Assembly (NCBI GenBank): GCA_003254925.1
Contig: QANZ01052559.1
Location: 1 to 64,000 of the forward strand
DNA length: 64,000 bases
Reading direction: 5' to 3'
DNA from: Chamaecrista fasciculata
Lineage: Eukaryota > Streptophyta > Magnoliopsida > Fabales > Fabaceae
In this document: in pieces, positions 36,008 to 47,090 of the stretch
Layout: each line of letters starts with the position of its first letter
Numbering within the stretch: the stretch's first letter is position 1
The notes under the pieces: model-generated
Seen by the model: only the letters and a program-made list of their open reading frames with translations
Databases searched by the model: none
Told to the model about the DNA's origin: nothing
Program-made: the position numbers and the translations under genes

Positions 36008-37599
36008 AATTAAATGTGAAAGATTTGAATCTTAACTTTACATATATACATAAAACAATCTCAAGTTTTTATCTCACCTATTAAAGTGTGTGCTTACAAA
36101 TTAGTAGGAATATTAGTCACAGTAAATACACTACTGCAATTTTTAAAAATATCTATATATATATATCAACCCACGATATATTTTATATAATTCTTTTTTT
36201 TAAAAAAAAGAATAGCACATATCTAGGAAGAGAGAGTTGTATGTCGGCCAAAATTAAGGCCGATAAAGGCATTTGTGTATATATATAGTGGTGTATCCAT
36301 GCATTTATGCGCATAGACATATTGAGTATGATATATATTAGTTAGATATTATTATAGTAGATGGGAAAATGAGAAAGCAAAGGAGCAACCCCGACCATGG
36401 AAATTCAAAATTTGAAGGATAAGTGGAGGTGGATGGGAATGATTGATGAAGATGAATAGATGATGACGAGGGGGATATATCCGACTCCGAGTGGTGGCAA
36501 AATCACAAGTGATTATTGAAATGCATGATTTCGATGGATCCATTGTTGTTGGTGTTAGCCGATAGTATTTGTACGTAGGTGAACAATAATAGGGTAATAG
36601 GGGTATAGCTAGGTTTCAAGTCTCGAGTCTCGAGGCGAGAGGCAGAGCCCCGAGGGTGGTGTCGGATCAAACCACACAACACTACAAATTACACAAAGTT
36701 GGCTGCCCCCTCACGTCACTCTTATTGGCTGGATATCATCATGCCCCTCTTTTACATTGTTACTTTTCTCATGGACGGCCCAGATTCAATTTCATGCATC
36801 ACCATTATTCATCCCCATCTCTCTCACACTTTCCCCTTATAAGGGTAGGATCACGGACGTGGATCCTCTAAATTTCAACTTTGGTGTATTTTCATAAAGT
36901 GTAGAGAGAGAATGGAAGAGTTGAAGAGAGAAGTTTAGTGAAATGTGGGTCCCACAAAATTTTTCTCTCTCTAACTCTTTCTTTCTCTCTCTAAACTGCA
37001 CACACTTCACAATGTTCCTCTCGTAGGATCACGCAACACACATGACATCACAACTAGTCAATTCCCTTTTCCTTATCCTCTCCCTTCTTCGTCACACACC
37101 CTCAATTTCATTTTATTCAAAATCACAATCTTTTCCATTCTAGGAAAATATTCTTACCCCCGATTACAATTTTCATAAGTTTTTTTTAAGAATTTATTTT
37201 TGGTCATTTTCACATTTTTAACAATATAGTCTATGAATAATGAAAATATACTATTATATTTAGTCTTTGAATAATTATAATTGTTAACCATTTAATTCTT
37301 GAAGTCTTTTTAAGTTACTTAAACTAGTGACATGATTGTTAAATCTAGATTTGTTGCTACTAAATGTTCCATATTAATGTCATCATATATATATATACAA
37401 AAAGTGAGAATAATAATCGTAATAAGTCTTAGTCTTAGTCTTTGTCACCATTCCCTTAATTTTTATCGTTACAAAAGTTAAAATTCAAAAATATTGTTAC
37501 AATTAAAGTTCATCTTTTGCCTTACCTTATTCTTCAAAATGGTTTACAAATTGAAAACTACAAAGCTGGATTAGTATAAATCTAACCTTGAGTTCACAG
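36008..37599. other. Non-coding region
   Basis: No supported gene. Contains short AT runs, an inverted pair AAGTGTAGAGAGAG ... CTCTCTCTAAACTGCACACACTT (about 36897-37010) that may be a small MITE, and decayed phrases of the 'tagtctttgaataattat' type at about 37200-37300. Confidence 0.4.
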
Positions 37600-38252
37600 T
37601 AGAAAGGTAGTCTCCGGCTGTTTGAGGTCTCGACGGATCCTGCAGATAAGAATGCACAGGGGGTTCCCTGCGATTCTCCTCTGATGCTTAAGTTAGAGAG
37701 AAGATCAGAGAATAATGGAGAATAGTCTTTTTTAAAGTGAGAGTCGTTACCTTAGAAAGGGCTCCCTCTTTCCTTTTTATCCTCCTCCCCTTTTGTCCCA
37801 TGTTCGTACGAGGTCTCTCAGGGACGTTAGGGGTGTTCTCGGGATGTGTAAGGAAAAAGGGGGTTGGTGTAGCTTTCTGCTCCTGATGTGACAGCTATCA
37901 CTGCCAGGGTACGGTGGGATGTCCAACCTTCCTTCCTGGTTGTCAGTGATAGCCAAGAGTGCTTTTCGTCGACTCTTCTGCGTGCAGGGGGCGTTTCAGT
38001 CCTTTCGCGTGTGTCTCTCCTCCTGTCACGTGCTTTCAAGGATCTTCGCATTTAATGCCAATATCTTGGCATTAAATGCTTGAGTGGGAGGGAACCTGCT
38101 TGGGTTGTCTCCTCGCCGGGTGTCCCTTATGTTCTGATATTAATTCCGAGGAGTAATTCCGAGGAGTGTATATCACTAGTCCCTCCAAAAGGTCCGAGGG
38201 GGTGTCCGCGCCGTCAGCTTCCGAGGGGTGATTCCGAGGAGTGTATATCACA
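37600..38252 (-). mobile_element. GC-rich LTR-like block
   Basis: This 650-bp block has higher GC than its surroundings and ends sharply at GTGTATATCACA. On the minus strand it would start TGTGATATACACTCCTCGG, a plausible LTR start. A 20-base phrase ATTCCGAGGAGTGTATATCA occurs twice (about 38156 and 38231), and the region near 37630 has GGATCCTGCAGATAAG. No second LTR, PBS or domain was found and the other border is approximate. It may be a solo or truncated LTR of a gypsy-like element. Confidence 0.45.
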
Positions 38253-38703
38253 AATGTAAAAAGAATGACCACATTGAATCTCAGTCTCAGTCTCATTATT
38301 CTTATCAATCTTAAGCTAATAGAAATAAATACTTCAATTTAGGGTTAGGCTTTAATTTTTCAACTGATGAGGATGCTATAGTAACATTTAATAGAGTCAC
38401 ATCAACAATTAACATTCATGTCATTATGCTAATGTTATTATACTAGCTGACCAATAACATTTTTTAAATATTCATGTCATTATGATATTTTCAACTGACA
38501 ATTTACGATCTTAAATTATCAGATTCATTATACTAGCTAATGAATCTGATAATTTTTTTTAAAAAATTATAAATAAAATATCTAAAAAATCATAAATTAA
38601 AATTACAACGCTTATATACTTTAGAAACTAAAATACTAATTTACTTTATGATTTGTCTCACTTTCCCATTTCTTCTTACATTTTTTTGCCCTAATTAAAT
38701 TAA
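38253..38703. other. Non-coding AT-rich spacer
   Basis: AT-rich with a short repeated phrase AATTATCAGATTCATTATACTAGC and its near inverse around 38515-38560. No gene. Confidence 0.4.
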
Positions 38704-38848
38704 GGGTAAATTACACTTTGGTACCCTGTGGTTTGACCCTATTTCACTTTGGTACCCTGTGGTTTGAAACTTGACACTTTGGTACCCTGTGGTATTCTCC
38801 ATTAACACTTTGGTACCCTTTGGAGCTATTTTGTAATTTTAACCATAA
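38704..38848 (+). repeat. Left end of TIR element B, cut by the gap
   Basis: 143 bases (38704-38846) starting GGGTAAATTACACTTTGG with four repeats of ACTTTGGTACCCTGTGG-type phrases. They are identical to 45771-45913, and both copies stop at Ns within three bases after AATTTTAACCAT. The other half of this copy is lost in the gap or absent. Confidence 0.8.
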
Positions 38849-38971
38849 NNNNNNNNNNNNNNNNNNNNNNNNNNNNNNNNNNNNNNNNNNNNNNNNNNNN
38901 NNNNNNNNNNNNNNNNNNNNNNNNNNNNNNNNNNNNNNNNNNNNNNNNNNNNNNNNNNNNNNNNNNNNNNN
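38849..38971. other. Assembly gap (123 N)
   Basis: A run of 123 Ns between the repeat end and a 19-base A run. Frames called through it have no meaning. Confidence 0.99.
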
Positions 38972-41204
38972 AAAAAAAAAAAAAAAAAAACTCATTGAAT
39001 TCAAGGGTTACGTACTTACGTACCTTCTCTAAAATTTAAATTGGTCTCATATGATTTTATTTTTTTTAAAAAAAATACTAGTGTAAAATGATTGTGATAT
39101 TATCATCATACAAATGAAGTTTAATGTGATCTAACGGTATTCATATAACAGAATCTTCAATTGAATAAAATTTAATTCAAATCAACATCTAATCACTGGT
39201 CTTTTGTGTTATCGGTAATTTGGCATATATGCTATATGTTGCTATGTGTGTTACCCTTTAATCTTTATTGATAGGTACCTTCACTACATTGAAGCTAGCT
39301 AGCATTGGCAAAGCTGTTTATATATATGTATATATATTGTCAAGTTGCAGGGATGCAATGGTGGGTGTCATGCATTTATTGGTTGTGGATCATTATATCG
39401 GGGTCAACTAAGATAATAATGATAATAAAGAGATTAAGCTTTAATAGGAGACAGTGCTCAAATTCAAAATCGCTGCTTTTAGATATATAGTTGTCACTAT
39501 AATTAAGAGATATTAGTTGTTTGGTGTAGGGCCGTATAATCATGATGATGGCGCCTTTTCCCGACCCATATTGCATGAAAATGAAACCTCTAATTGAAGT
39601 AGCAATATGACATCTACATAATTAATTAGTATGCGTATTCATGGGTTTAATAGAACTTATATTTATAAATATATATAGATAAGCTTGTCAAAATTAAGAG
39701 TTTAAATAAACTTGAAAAGGGAGTATAAAATCAAATTGTAATATATACAAATTTATTTAGGTATAGATAGCATAATTTTTAGATCATATATCTATCACTT
39801 AATTATTTTTTTTGCATCAAAACGTATTTATTAAACAATCTATTTTAAAATAATTTTTATAAAATACTTTATCTTAATAGAGTGATATTTAATTTTTTTT
39901 AAGATAATATAAATTTTCATAATAAAATGGTAAAATTGATATATGAGATACAGTAAGATTATAAAATCATATATATTGAATTGAAATTTAAATAAAATTT
40001 TATTAAATTTATATCTCACTCACTTAATATCAAAATATATATGTTCAAATAAAATTATAAATTTATAAAATTTAAAAATTTAGATTGAGATCTTAATGAT
40101 TATCTATGAAAGGATATATAGGGCAAAATTGAAAATCGAGTCAAAGAGGAGTATGATGATAGGCAGGAAAACACGAGGGAGGGGAAGGCGGGAAATGGAA
40201 AAGGAGGGAATGGTGCATTGAAATAAAGTGTTTAGTTTTTTAAAATGTGTGTTATGGGAGTCAGTTGTCAATATATGGGAAAAAGCTTCATGATGACGAG
40301 TAAGAAAGTTGGTGGTTATGATTTCTGGTAGCAATTAAACAAAGAGCTTTCCACCACCAAATTAATTAAAACTCAGGTAAAGTTCTCTTTATTCTTCAAG
40401 ACAGGCCGCTAAAATTAAGTATACTTTTTAATTTAATTATATGAATTGAACTTCTTTTGCGGCTAAAGAGCATCAAAATTCTCATTTAGATCATATTTGT
40501 CTTTTTATTAAAAACACGATTCATTAGAAGAAAGTATTATTCTTGATTGAACTTTTAACTCATGCAATATCATTTCTTTTGTCATAAAAACATCTATTCA
40601 TTCTAAATCTTAAATGAGAATTACTTAGTCTATATTGACCAAATATATATTTAGTTAGACTATGATACAAAATTTGCTTTTGAGACATAGGATGCCTAGA
40701 GTTTAATTTGAGCTAATAAGATTATAATATATGGAAGCATGATCTGGAAATTAAATTTTTAAAATATTATATATATATATGTTTTTTATTCCAAATTTTA
40801 TGTTATTCAGATTTTAGACTTAAATTAAATTAAAATCAAAGCCACCGCTGAAAAATTGTGTCAAGGAATGCAATAATTAAATATTAACGCCCTAAACCTA
40901 CAAGAACTCTAAGTTTTTATTTTTTAAAAATGTTTTTATGAATAAATTCTTACTTAGAAATAATTATTTATTTCTTAATTACAATTATTTAAGATAAAAA
41001 TATTATTTTATATATTAGACAACAATATTATAAATTCAGATATTTTTTTTTTAACAATTTGTCTATTCATTATTAAACATAATTGGGTTACATCAATGAC
41101 TATAAGCCGTATCATCCATCCATTTGCATGCATGTCACAAGTTGCACACTTGCATGTTAGACTATCCATATTTAATATTTATCAATATTATATGAGAAAA
41201 GTAA
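38972..41204. other. Non-coding AT-rich region
   Basis: No gene is supported. The sequence is very AT-rich with short AT repeats. The stretch at 40130-40330 has more mixed composition, but its only frame (minus strand, 76 codons) shows no domain. Confidence 0.4.
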
Positions 41205-41627
41205 GGGTATGTTTGGATGGGGTGTCAATGGGGGAATGGAGAGGAGAGGAAGAGACAAAAGATAAAAAAATTATGTTTGGAAGTTTTTTTAAGGGAGAGT
41301 GGAGTGGACAAGGAGGGACACTTGGCACCCCAAAATTCAATTTTTGCTGGCACCCCAAATTGGGGTGCCAAGGAAGGAGTGGACAGTTTTATATTTTTTT
41401 TAATGACAATTATATCCTTATACTAACCAAAAATAACATGTGTCCACTCCATTCCATTCCATTACTAATAACTTCCAAACGAGATTAACAAGTGTCCATT
41501 CGTTTCCTCATTAAAAACTCCCAAACAACATATCTACTCAGTCCATTAATATCCTCTCCGCTCCACTCCGTTAGTGTCCATTAATGTCCTCTCCTCTCCA
41601 TCCTCACTAAAACTCCCAAACATAGCC
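41205..41627. mobile_element. MITE with GGGTATGTTTGG ends
   Basis: Left end GGGTATGTTTGGATGGGGTG and GAGAGGAGAGGA; right end TCCTCTCCTCTCCATCC and CTCCCAAACATAGCC. These are inverted repeats of about 50 bp with some mismatches. The interior also folds (CACTTGGCACCCCAAAATTC against AATTGGGGTGCCAAGG). It is 423 bp and non-coding. Such ends are common in plant hAT and Harbinger MITEs, and the target duplication is unclear. Confidence 0.75.
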
Positions 41628-41928
41628 TACGTGGGAAGGAGCAGAATATAACGTGGGCTTAGCTCAAATGTCTGGTCCAGAGTGAGCCCATCAAGGTGGC
41701 AGATACAGATTTGGGCTTGCTAGTGACCGAACCAATTATAAAATTGGGCTTGAGCCTGATTGTGATTCGTGATTAACCTCAACCTACAAAAATGCCTACA
41801 ACTTTAACTTCTCTTGTCACTTTTTTTTTTGGCCTGACTTCTCTTGTCACTTGCAAGCCGTTTTTCCTAAATAATCCAGCTCTTTGCTGTCTTTTTCATA
41901 GTAGTTGGCGAAAACTATTTACTTTTTA

Positions 41929-42972
41929 GGCCAAAGTTTGTTTATTGTTTTAAATTGGTCTCTCAATTATTTTTCGTTTTATATTGGTCTCTCAATTTTT
42001 TAAAATTTGACACAGTTGGTCCCTCAAACGTTTTCATCTATTTTTTGTTAAAAAAAGGGAAAAATAAACTTTCATATCCAAAAAATTTTATTTTCTTATA
42101 TTGAGATACTTTTCTTTTTATAATAGGATCAAAACATAAGAAAAAATAATAAATTAAGATTTTAACCAAAAACTCTCTCTCTCTCTCTCTCTCTCTCAAA
42201 TCGCAGCTTGTGTACGTGGGTATCTTCTCTCTCTTTCTCTCTCTAGCCTCAATTTCTTCGATACCTCTCAGAAGGTATGATTTGAATCAAGTATAAGGGG
42301 AACAATTGTTATTTCAAAGTTGAAAGTTGTTATTGATCTTACAACAGCAACAGAGACACAAATTAAAGATAAGCATTTGGAAAAATTAAAGTTGGGGTGG
42401 AAGTTGTGAGTTGTGGGAAAGGCTTGAAGCATCAGAATAGGAACATCAAGAGCGCATATTGGAGGCTCTGCGTCCTAATTGTGAGATTAAAGAGGTGGTA
42501 GTTGGAGAGTATGGGGTAGAATATTGTCAGGATTAGGGCCTAGAAGATTCTCCAAGTTGAAATTGAAGAAGGTGTGTCGTCGTCGATCTTTGCTCGAATC
42601 ATCATCATCGGTGATGCCATTGGAGGAGGGAGCTTGTTCTTCTTCGGCACAGAGGTTTATGGGTATAATACGAGGAGAGAGGGAGAGATTTTGAATTTTT
42701 GAACAAATTTAGTTAAAATCTTAATTTATTTCTTTTTCTTATGTTTTGATCATATTATAAAAAGAAAAGAATCTTAATATAAAAAAATAAAACTTTTAAG
42801 ATATGAAAGTTTATTTTCCCATTTTTTTTAACAGAAAAATGGATGAAGAACGTTTGAAGGACCAACTGTGCCAAATTTTAAAAAATTGAGAAACCAATAT
42901 GGAATGGAAAATAACTGAGGGACCAATTTAGAATAATGAGCATAACTGAGGGACCAAAATAGGACTTTGGCC
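41929..42972. mobile_element. Long-TIR element carrying a gene fragment (Pack-MULE candidate)
   Basis: Outer ends GGCCAAAGT and ACTTTGGCC match perfectly, and the arms (41929-42165 and about 42710-42972) stay complementary for about 240 bases, for example GACACAGTTGGTCCCTCAAA against TGAAGGACCAACTGTGCC. Long TIRs are typical of Mutator-like elements. The 540-bp interior starts with a CT run (42174-42197) and contains a broken NBS-LRR fragment, listed separately. There is no transposase. A clear 9-bp duplication was not found. Confidence 0.75.
42296..42535 (+). pseudogene. Captured CC-NBS-LRR (R13L1-like) fragment
   Basis: In frame from 42296 the translation reads RGTIVISKLKVVIDLTTATE then TQIKDKHLEKLKLGWKL before a stop. 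After a frame change come WERLEASE, a stop, then EHQERILEALRPNCEIKEVV and GEYG. Plant RGA/R13L1-type resistance proteins have, in the same order, a GxLxISxLxNVxD, KDKKHLExLxLxW, EVLEALxPHxNLKxLxIxxYGG block in the LRR region. Order and spacing match. Two stops and a frameshift make it non-functional. It lies wholly inside the long-TIR element, so it was probably captured with it. Confidence 0.72.
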
Positions 42973-43106
42973 TTTTTTTTATCACACCAAAGTTTTTTTT
43001 CTTTGGTATATACATTGTTGAAAAAAATATGGAAAATAAACACCGTCAATTAATTAACATTTATTGATGACCCCAAAAAGATAATAATAAATTGTATAAT
43101 ATATAC

Positions 43107-43440
43107 TAAAGGCTTTCTGTGCGTTTGATTTGACATTTGTAGTTATTCAGTGACTAAATAGTATATTTCTATTATTCAATGACTAAATCGTTAGAAGTGT
43201 GAAAATTAAAAAACCAAATAATAAGTTTTCACTTTCTTAAATCTCATATACTACTTTCTCTCTCCTATTATTTATATAGTTAGCCAATTATCAAGTTCCA
43301 CATGTTTATTTTTTTTTAATTTTTAACGTAATTATTTTTGACCAACCAAAACCACTATCACACATATAATATAGTATAGATTTTTAATTTAATTATTTTT
43401 TACCAACCAAAAGCACCACCACTCATATAATATACTATAA
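43107..43440 (+). repeat. Dispersed repeat C, copy 1
   Basis: About 300 bases beginning AAGGCTTTCTGTGCG and containing GTGACTAAATAGTATATTTC, TTAGAAGTGTGAAAATTAAA and TTAGCCAATTATCAAGTT. Closely similar in the same order to 45943-46225, about 2.8 kb away in direct orientation. No coding content. The class is unknown. The 'ggctttctgt..cgggca' start resembles ends seen in some plant Helitron-like repeats. Confidence 0.65.
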
Positions 43441-43769
43441 ATATAGATATAGATATATATACCGGATAAAATTATGTATAATTTTATTTTCAAAATTTTA
43501 TTTCGAATGGTAATTTTTATTTACGTTTTATAAATTTAAATTTGTTATTACCGATTTGAAAAACGTGGGTTGGAGCACCGCACACGTGGTTTTAGGAAAT
43601 TTCTGTCGACCTTAAGTGAACAAATTCCATAGATAGGGAATTAGGGATGAGAGGCCGACCACTAAAAGTAAAAAGTATATTATTTAAGAAAAAAAAAGTA
43701 AAAAGTATATTCCATTTTACAGAGTTAATATTGAAAATGATGAAATAGGGATATATAAAACAGATTAAA

Positions 43770-44277
43770 GTGTTATTTTGGTCATAAATGTAAGTTCCAA
43801 TGATCTTTTTGGTCTTTTATATTTTAAAATATTGAAATTGGTCTTAAATATTAACAAAATGTTTTATTTTGGTCCTCAATTATTGAATATGATCATGTTT
43901 ATCTTGTTTCAAGTTTGAACGTGACGAGTTCAAAGTTAAATATTATTCTCAAAAAGTAATTTCTCTATATAGTTAGAGTTGTCAACAAACGAAGTCAAAT
44001 TAGTCTTGAAAGTAGACTGACTTGTTTCACGATCAAACAAGTGAAATTGATTATATCTCCTTCGTTTCAAATTCGAATACGAAAAATTTAGAGTTACGAG
44101 ATATTTTTAACAAGTCATTTGAACTTGAAATGAAATACGAGAGAAATATAACCATATTCAATAGTTTGAGACTAAAATGAAATATTATTTAACATTTAGA
44201 ATCAATTTAAACATTTTGAAACATAAAAACCAAAATAAATATTAAAACAAATATTCACGACCAAAATGATCATTCTA
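43770..44277. mobile_element. Diverged foldback element
   Basis: The left arm (TTATTTTGGTCATAAATG, TTTTGGTCCTCAATTATTGAA) pairs with the right arm (TTCAATAGTTTGAGACTAAAA, ACGACCAAAATGATC). Arms of about 170 bp are clearly inverted but diverged, so this is an old MITE. It has no ORF and no clear target duplication. Confidence 0.65.
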
Positions 44278-44960
44278 TACTTGACAACGTACGTACCAAC
44301 ATAGGCTCCGTTTGGTACACCAGCAAAGGCTTTTACATTGTAAAAGGGCACAAAGTCCAAGATTTTCATGTGTTTTGTATAACAATATATGCTCTCTAAA
44401 GTGGATTACAATGTAAAGGCATTTACATTACATAGGTCATTTTTCTTTACTTCACATTTCTGATGTAATCCAAGTCTACCTAGGGAATTATGGTAGAATT
44501 TCTAATTTGCCCCTCTCATTCCTATCCTATCTTCTTCCCCTGACGGTGGCCGGCGCCTCCGACCACCGTATACGGCGTCGCCAGCCACCGTGGACGGCAG
44601 CGCCGGTGGTCTTATGGTGGTTGTGGGAAGGGCATTTTTGTCATTTTCTTTTTATATCTATTTTACTTTCCCTCCCCTACCTTTTTATACCAAACACTTT
44701 CAATCTTTACCTACTTTACATTCCCTCAACTACTTTTCTTTTCCCTCACAATTTTTTCCTTGTAAAACTCTTTACCAAACTTCTTTATGTGGTTGATTTC
44801 AAGCTTTTGCCTCAACTACAACAATTTTCACAGAAATATACAATTTTATTTTCTATCAATGGTGTCATGGTGATATTGACTGTTTGGGAGAGAGAAAAGC
44901 AATCATGTGTCCAAAGTACTAGTATTTGAAAAAGAAAAAAGTTTTAACTGTTCAATTAGT
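44278..44960. other. Non-coding region with a possible hAT-like end
   Basis: A start GGCTCCGTTTGGTACACC near 44304 looks like the left end of a common plant MITE, but no matching right end (GGAGCC preceded by ACCAAAC) follows. A short GC-rich part at 44535-44610 has CGGTGGCCGGCGCC. The + strand frames here show no known domain. Confidence 0.45.
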
Positions 44961-45342
44961 TTTGGTCAAAGTGTAAATTTGGTTTTATATCTTTTATGCA
45001 GTTCACAATTTTGTCCTGTATCTTTTTTTTATTGTACTTTTAGTATCATATCTTTGCAAAAGGTTCCAATTTAGTCCTATATATCTTTTAGTTAGGTTGC
45101 AAAATTATAACAGTTGATTCTTTTGTAAAAATATAGGACCAGTTCTGCAAATGACCTAAAGATATAAAACCAACACTGAAAATTAACCAAAGATATGAGA
45201 CCAAATTTACAACAAAACAAGATATGAGACTAAACTGGGACTTGACCCAAAGATATGAGACCAAAAATGAAAAAAATATATATAAAAAGCAAATTGAGAA
45301 CTGAGAAAAAATATGGGATCAAGTTAGAATTTTGGCCATTAG
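44961..45342. mobile_element. Diverged foldback element
   Basis: The left arm TTGGTCAAAGTGTAAATTTGG with TTTTAGTATCATATCTTTG pairs imperfectly with the right arm CAAAGATATGAGACCAAAAA and AGTTAGAATTTTGGCCA. About 380 bp, non-coding, old. Confidence 0.6.
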
Positions 45343-45770
45343 TTTTTTTTTTCTGGTACTAATTCAGCATCTCAAAGATCGAAGCTGCGCACTCCTAATT
45401 AGCTACTACAGCGAAATTTTTGCTTCTAATTTCTTTTTGACTTTCAAGACTATGACTGCTAGTTAAGGAATTTACAGATTACCTAAGTCTCTTTGTCTAA
45501 AAAAATATGTAAATTTGTTTTGGAACTTATATTCAGAAAATATTAATTCTATTTTTTATTCTGGTATTTTAAAGAATTTGAATTATTTAATTTTCATTTC
45601 CAACCGAAACGTATACACTCGTTATACTAAACAATTATAAACTATTTTTCTCATAATTTTAAAGCTTTAAACACGTCAAGGTGTTGGACCCTAATTATCT
45701 ACGGTCAGTGTGTTTTCCTTTCCCGTACACGTTATACACACTGAGGTCTGCGTGTGCGTTTTATTTTTTT

Positions 45771-46404
45771 GGGTAAATTACACTTTGGTACCCTGTGGTT
45801 TGACCCTATTTCACTTTGGTACCCTGTGGTTTGAAACTTGACACTTTGGTACCCTGTGGTATTCTCCATTAACACTTTGGTACCCTTTGGAGCTATTTTG
45901 TAATTTTAACCATNTATATATAAATACTAGGGGCTTTCTGTCCCTTAATGGGCATGAAAATATGTATGTAACGTTTGATTTGACATTTATAGTTATTTAG
46001 TGACTAAATAGTATATTTCTATTATTCATGGACTAAATCATTAGAAGTGTGAAAATTAAAAGACCAAATAACAAATTTTCAATTTCTTAAATCTCATATA
46101 CTAATTTCTCTCTCCTATTATCTATAGAATTAGCCAATTATCAAGTTTCACATATTTATTTCTTATTTTTTTATTTTTAATTTAATTATTTTTGACCAAC
46201 CAAAAGCACCCTGACACATATAATATAGTGCTAGAGGCTTTGCGTGTCCTAACGGGCACGCAAATATGTATGTAAAATATTAAATTATTTAAAAATAATT
46301 TGTTAAGAGAGAATATCACATGGTACCAAAGTGTCACTTTTTAAATCACCGGGTACTAAAGTGAAATATGACCAAACTATAGGGTAACAAAGTGTAATTT
46401 ACCC
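45771..46404. mobile_element. TIR element B, whole copy, with a single N
   Basis: The left end GGGTAAATTACACTTTG and right end CAAAGTGTAATTTACCC are a perfect 17-bp inverted repeat. The right arm (GGTACCAAAGTGTCAC, GGGTACTAAAGTG) is a diverged inverse of the left. The N at 45914 marks a join. After it the interior changes to dispersed repeat C (45943-46225). Either repeat C inserted into this element or the N hides a misjoin. The first 143 bases equal 38704-38846. Confidence 0.75.
45943..46225 (+). repeat. Dispersed repeat C, copy 2
   Basis: Starts GGGGCTTTCTGTCCCTTAAT and follows copy 1 (43107-43440) closely. A third start-like sequence at about 46230 (GAGGCTTTGCGTGTCC, TAACGGGCACGC) holds a small hairpin GCGTGTCC..GGGCACGC and suggests tandem or nested copies. 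Confidence 0.65.
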
Positions 46405-46439
46405 TTTTTTATGGAGCTTATAATTGTATTTTAATACAG

Positions 46440-46790
46440 AAATATTAATTTCGTCTCTAAATTTTATACTAATTATCAATTTCGTTCGAATCTTTTTTTC
46501 ATTAATTTCATTCCCAATATTTTATGGTTTGATCGATTTTATCATTTGACTAATTTTTTTTAATAAATTACTGATAGACTTGATCTTGTTTTTCAATATG
46601 AATTAAGATTTAAATTTATTTTTCTATTAATTTTACATTACATATCATTACTCACATAGATTTTGTCGTTAATAATTAGTTAAAATAAATAGCAAATGAT
46701 AAAATTGACCAAAATATAAAATATTATAGAGAAAATTGACAGTTAATATAAAGTTTGGAGACAAAATCAATACTTTTTCTTGTATATATA
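46440..46790. mobile_element. Foldback MITE, family A, old copy
   Basis: The left arm TTAATTTCGTCTCTAAATTTTATAC-like phrases (about 46447) and the right arm GTTAATATAAAGTTTGGAGAC (about 46741) are diverged versions of the family A arms at 53716-54211. Middle phrases TTTGACTAATTTTTTTTAATAAATTA are shared as well. No clean ends. Confidence 0.6.
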
Positions 46791-47090
46791 TATTATAAAT
46801 AAATAATTGGTGAAATGGCCAAAAAAAAAAATAATTGGTGCAAGTTGGTACGTTTAACAATTAGCACCACTACTTTTTCAATCAAGTGATAATTATATTG
46901 TTTAAGTGCATGCACTAGAACAATACCGTGGTCCAACGTGGACGTCTTTGTAAAATCACTTACCTCAGCAGCAAGAAGACAGCGAGTAGTGATCAATATT
47001 CCTCATCCACAACGTTAGTGGAAAGACTGTTATTTAAGTTATTATCCATCGTGTTTTTATTTGTTGTAATTTCGTTTATATATATTAAAT
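46791..47090. other. Non-coding spacer
   Basis: Nothing recognised between two inverted-repeat elements. Confidence 0.4.

Noticed and set aside
38744..39032. Two frames through the N gap
   Set aside because: Translated Ns and a homopolymer are not coding evidence.
44507..44929. 140-aa frame on the + strand
   Set aside because: No family features and no ATG-supported context. The frame is open largely because of T/C-rich sequence beside a MITE.
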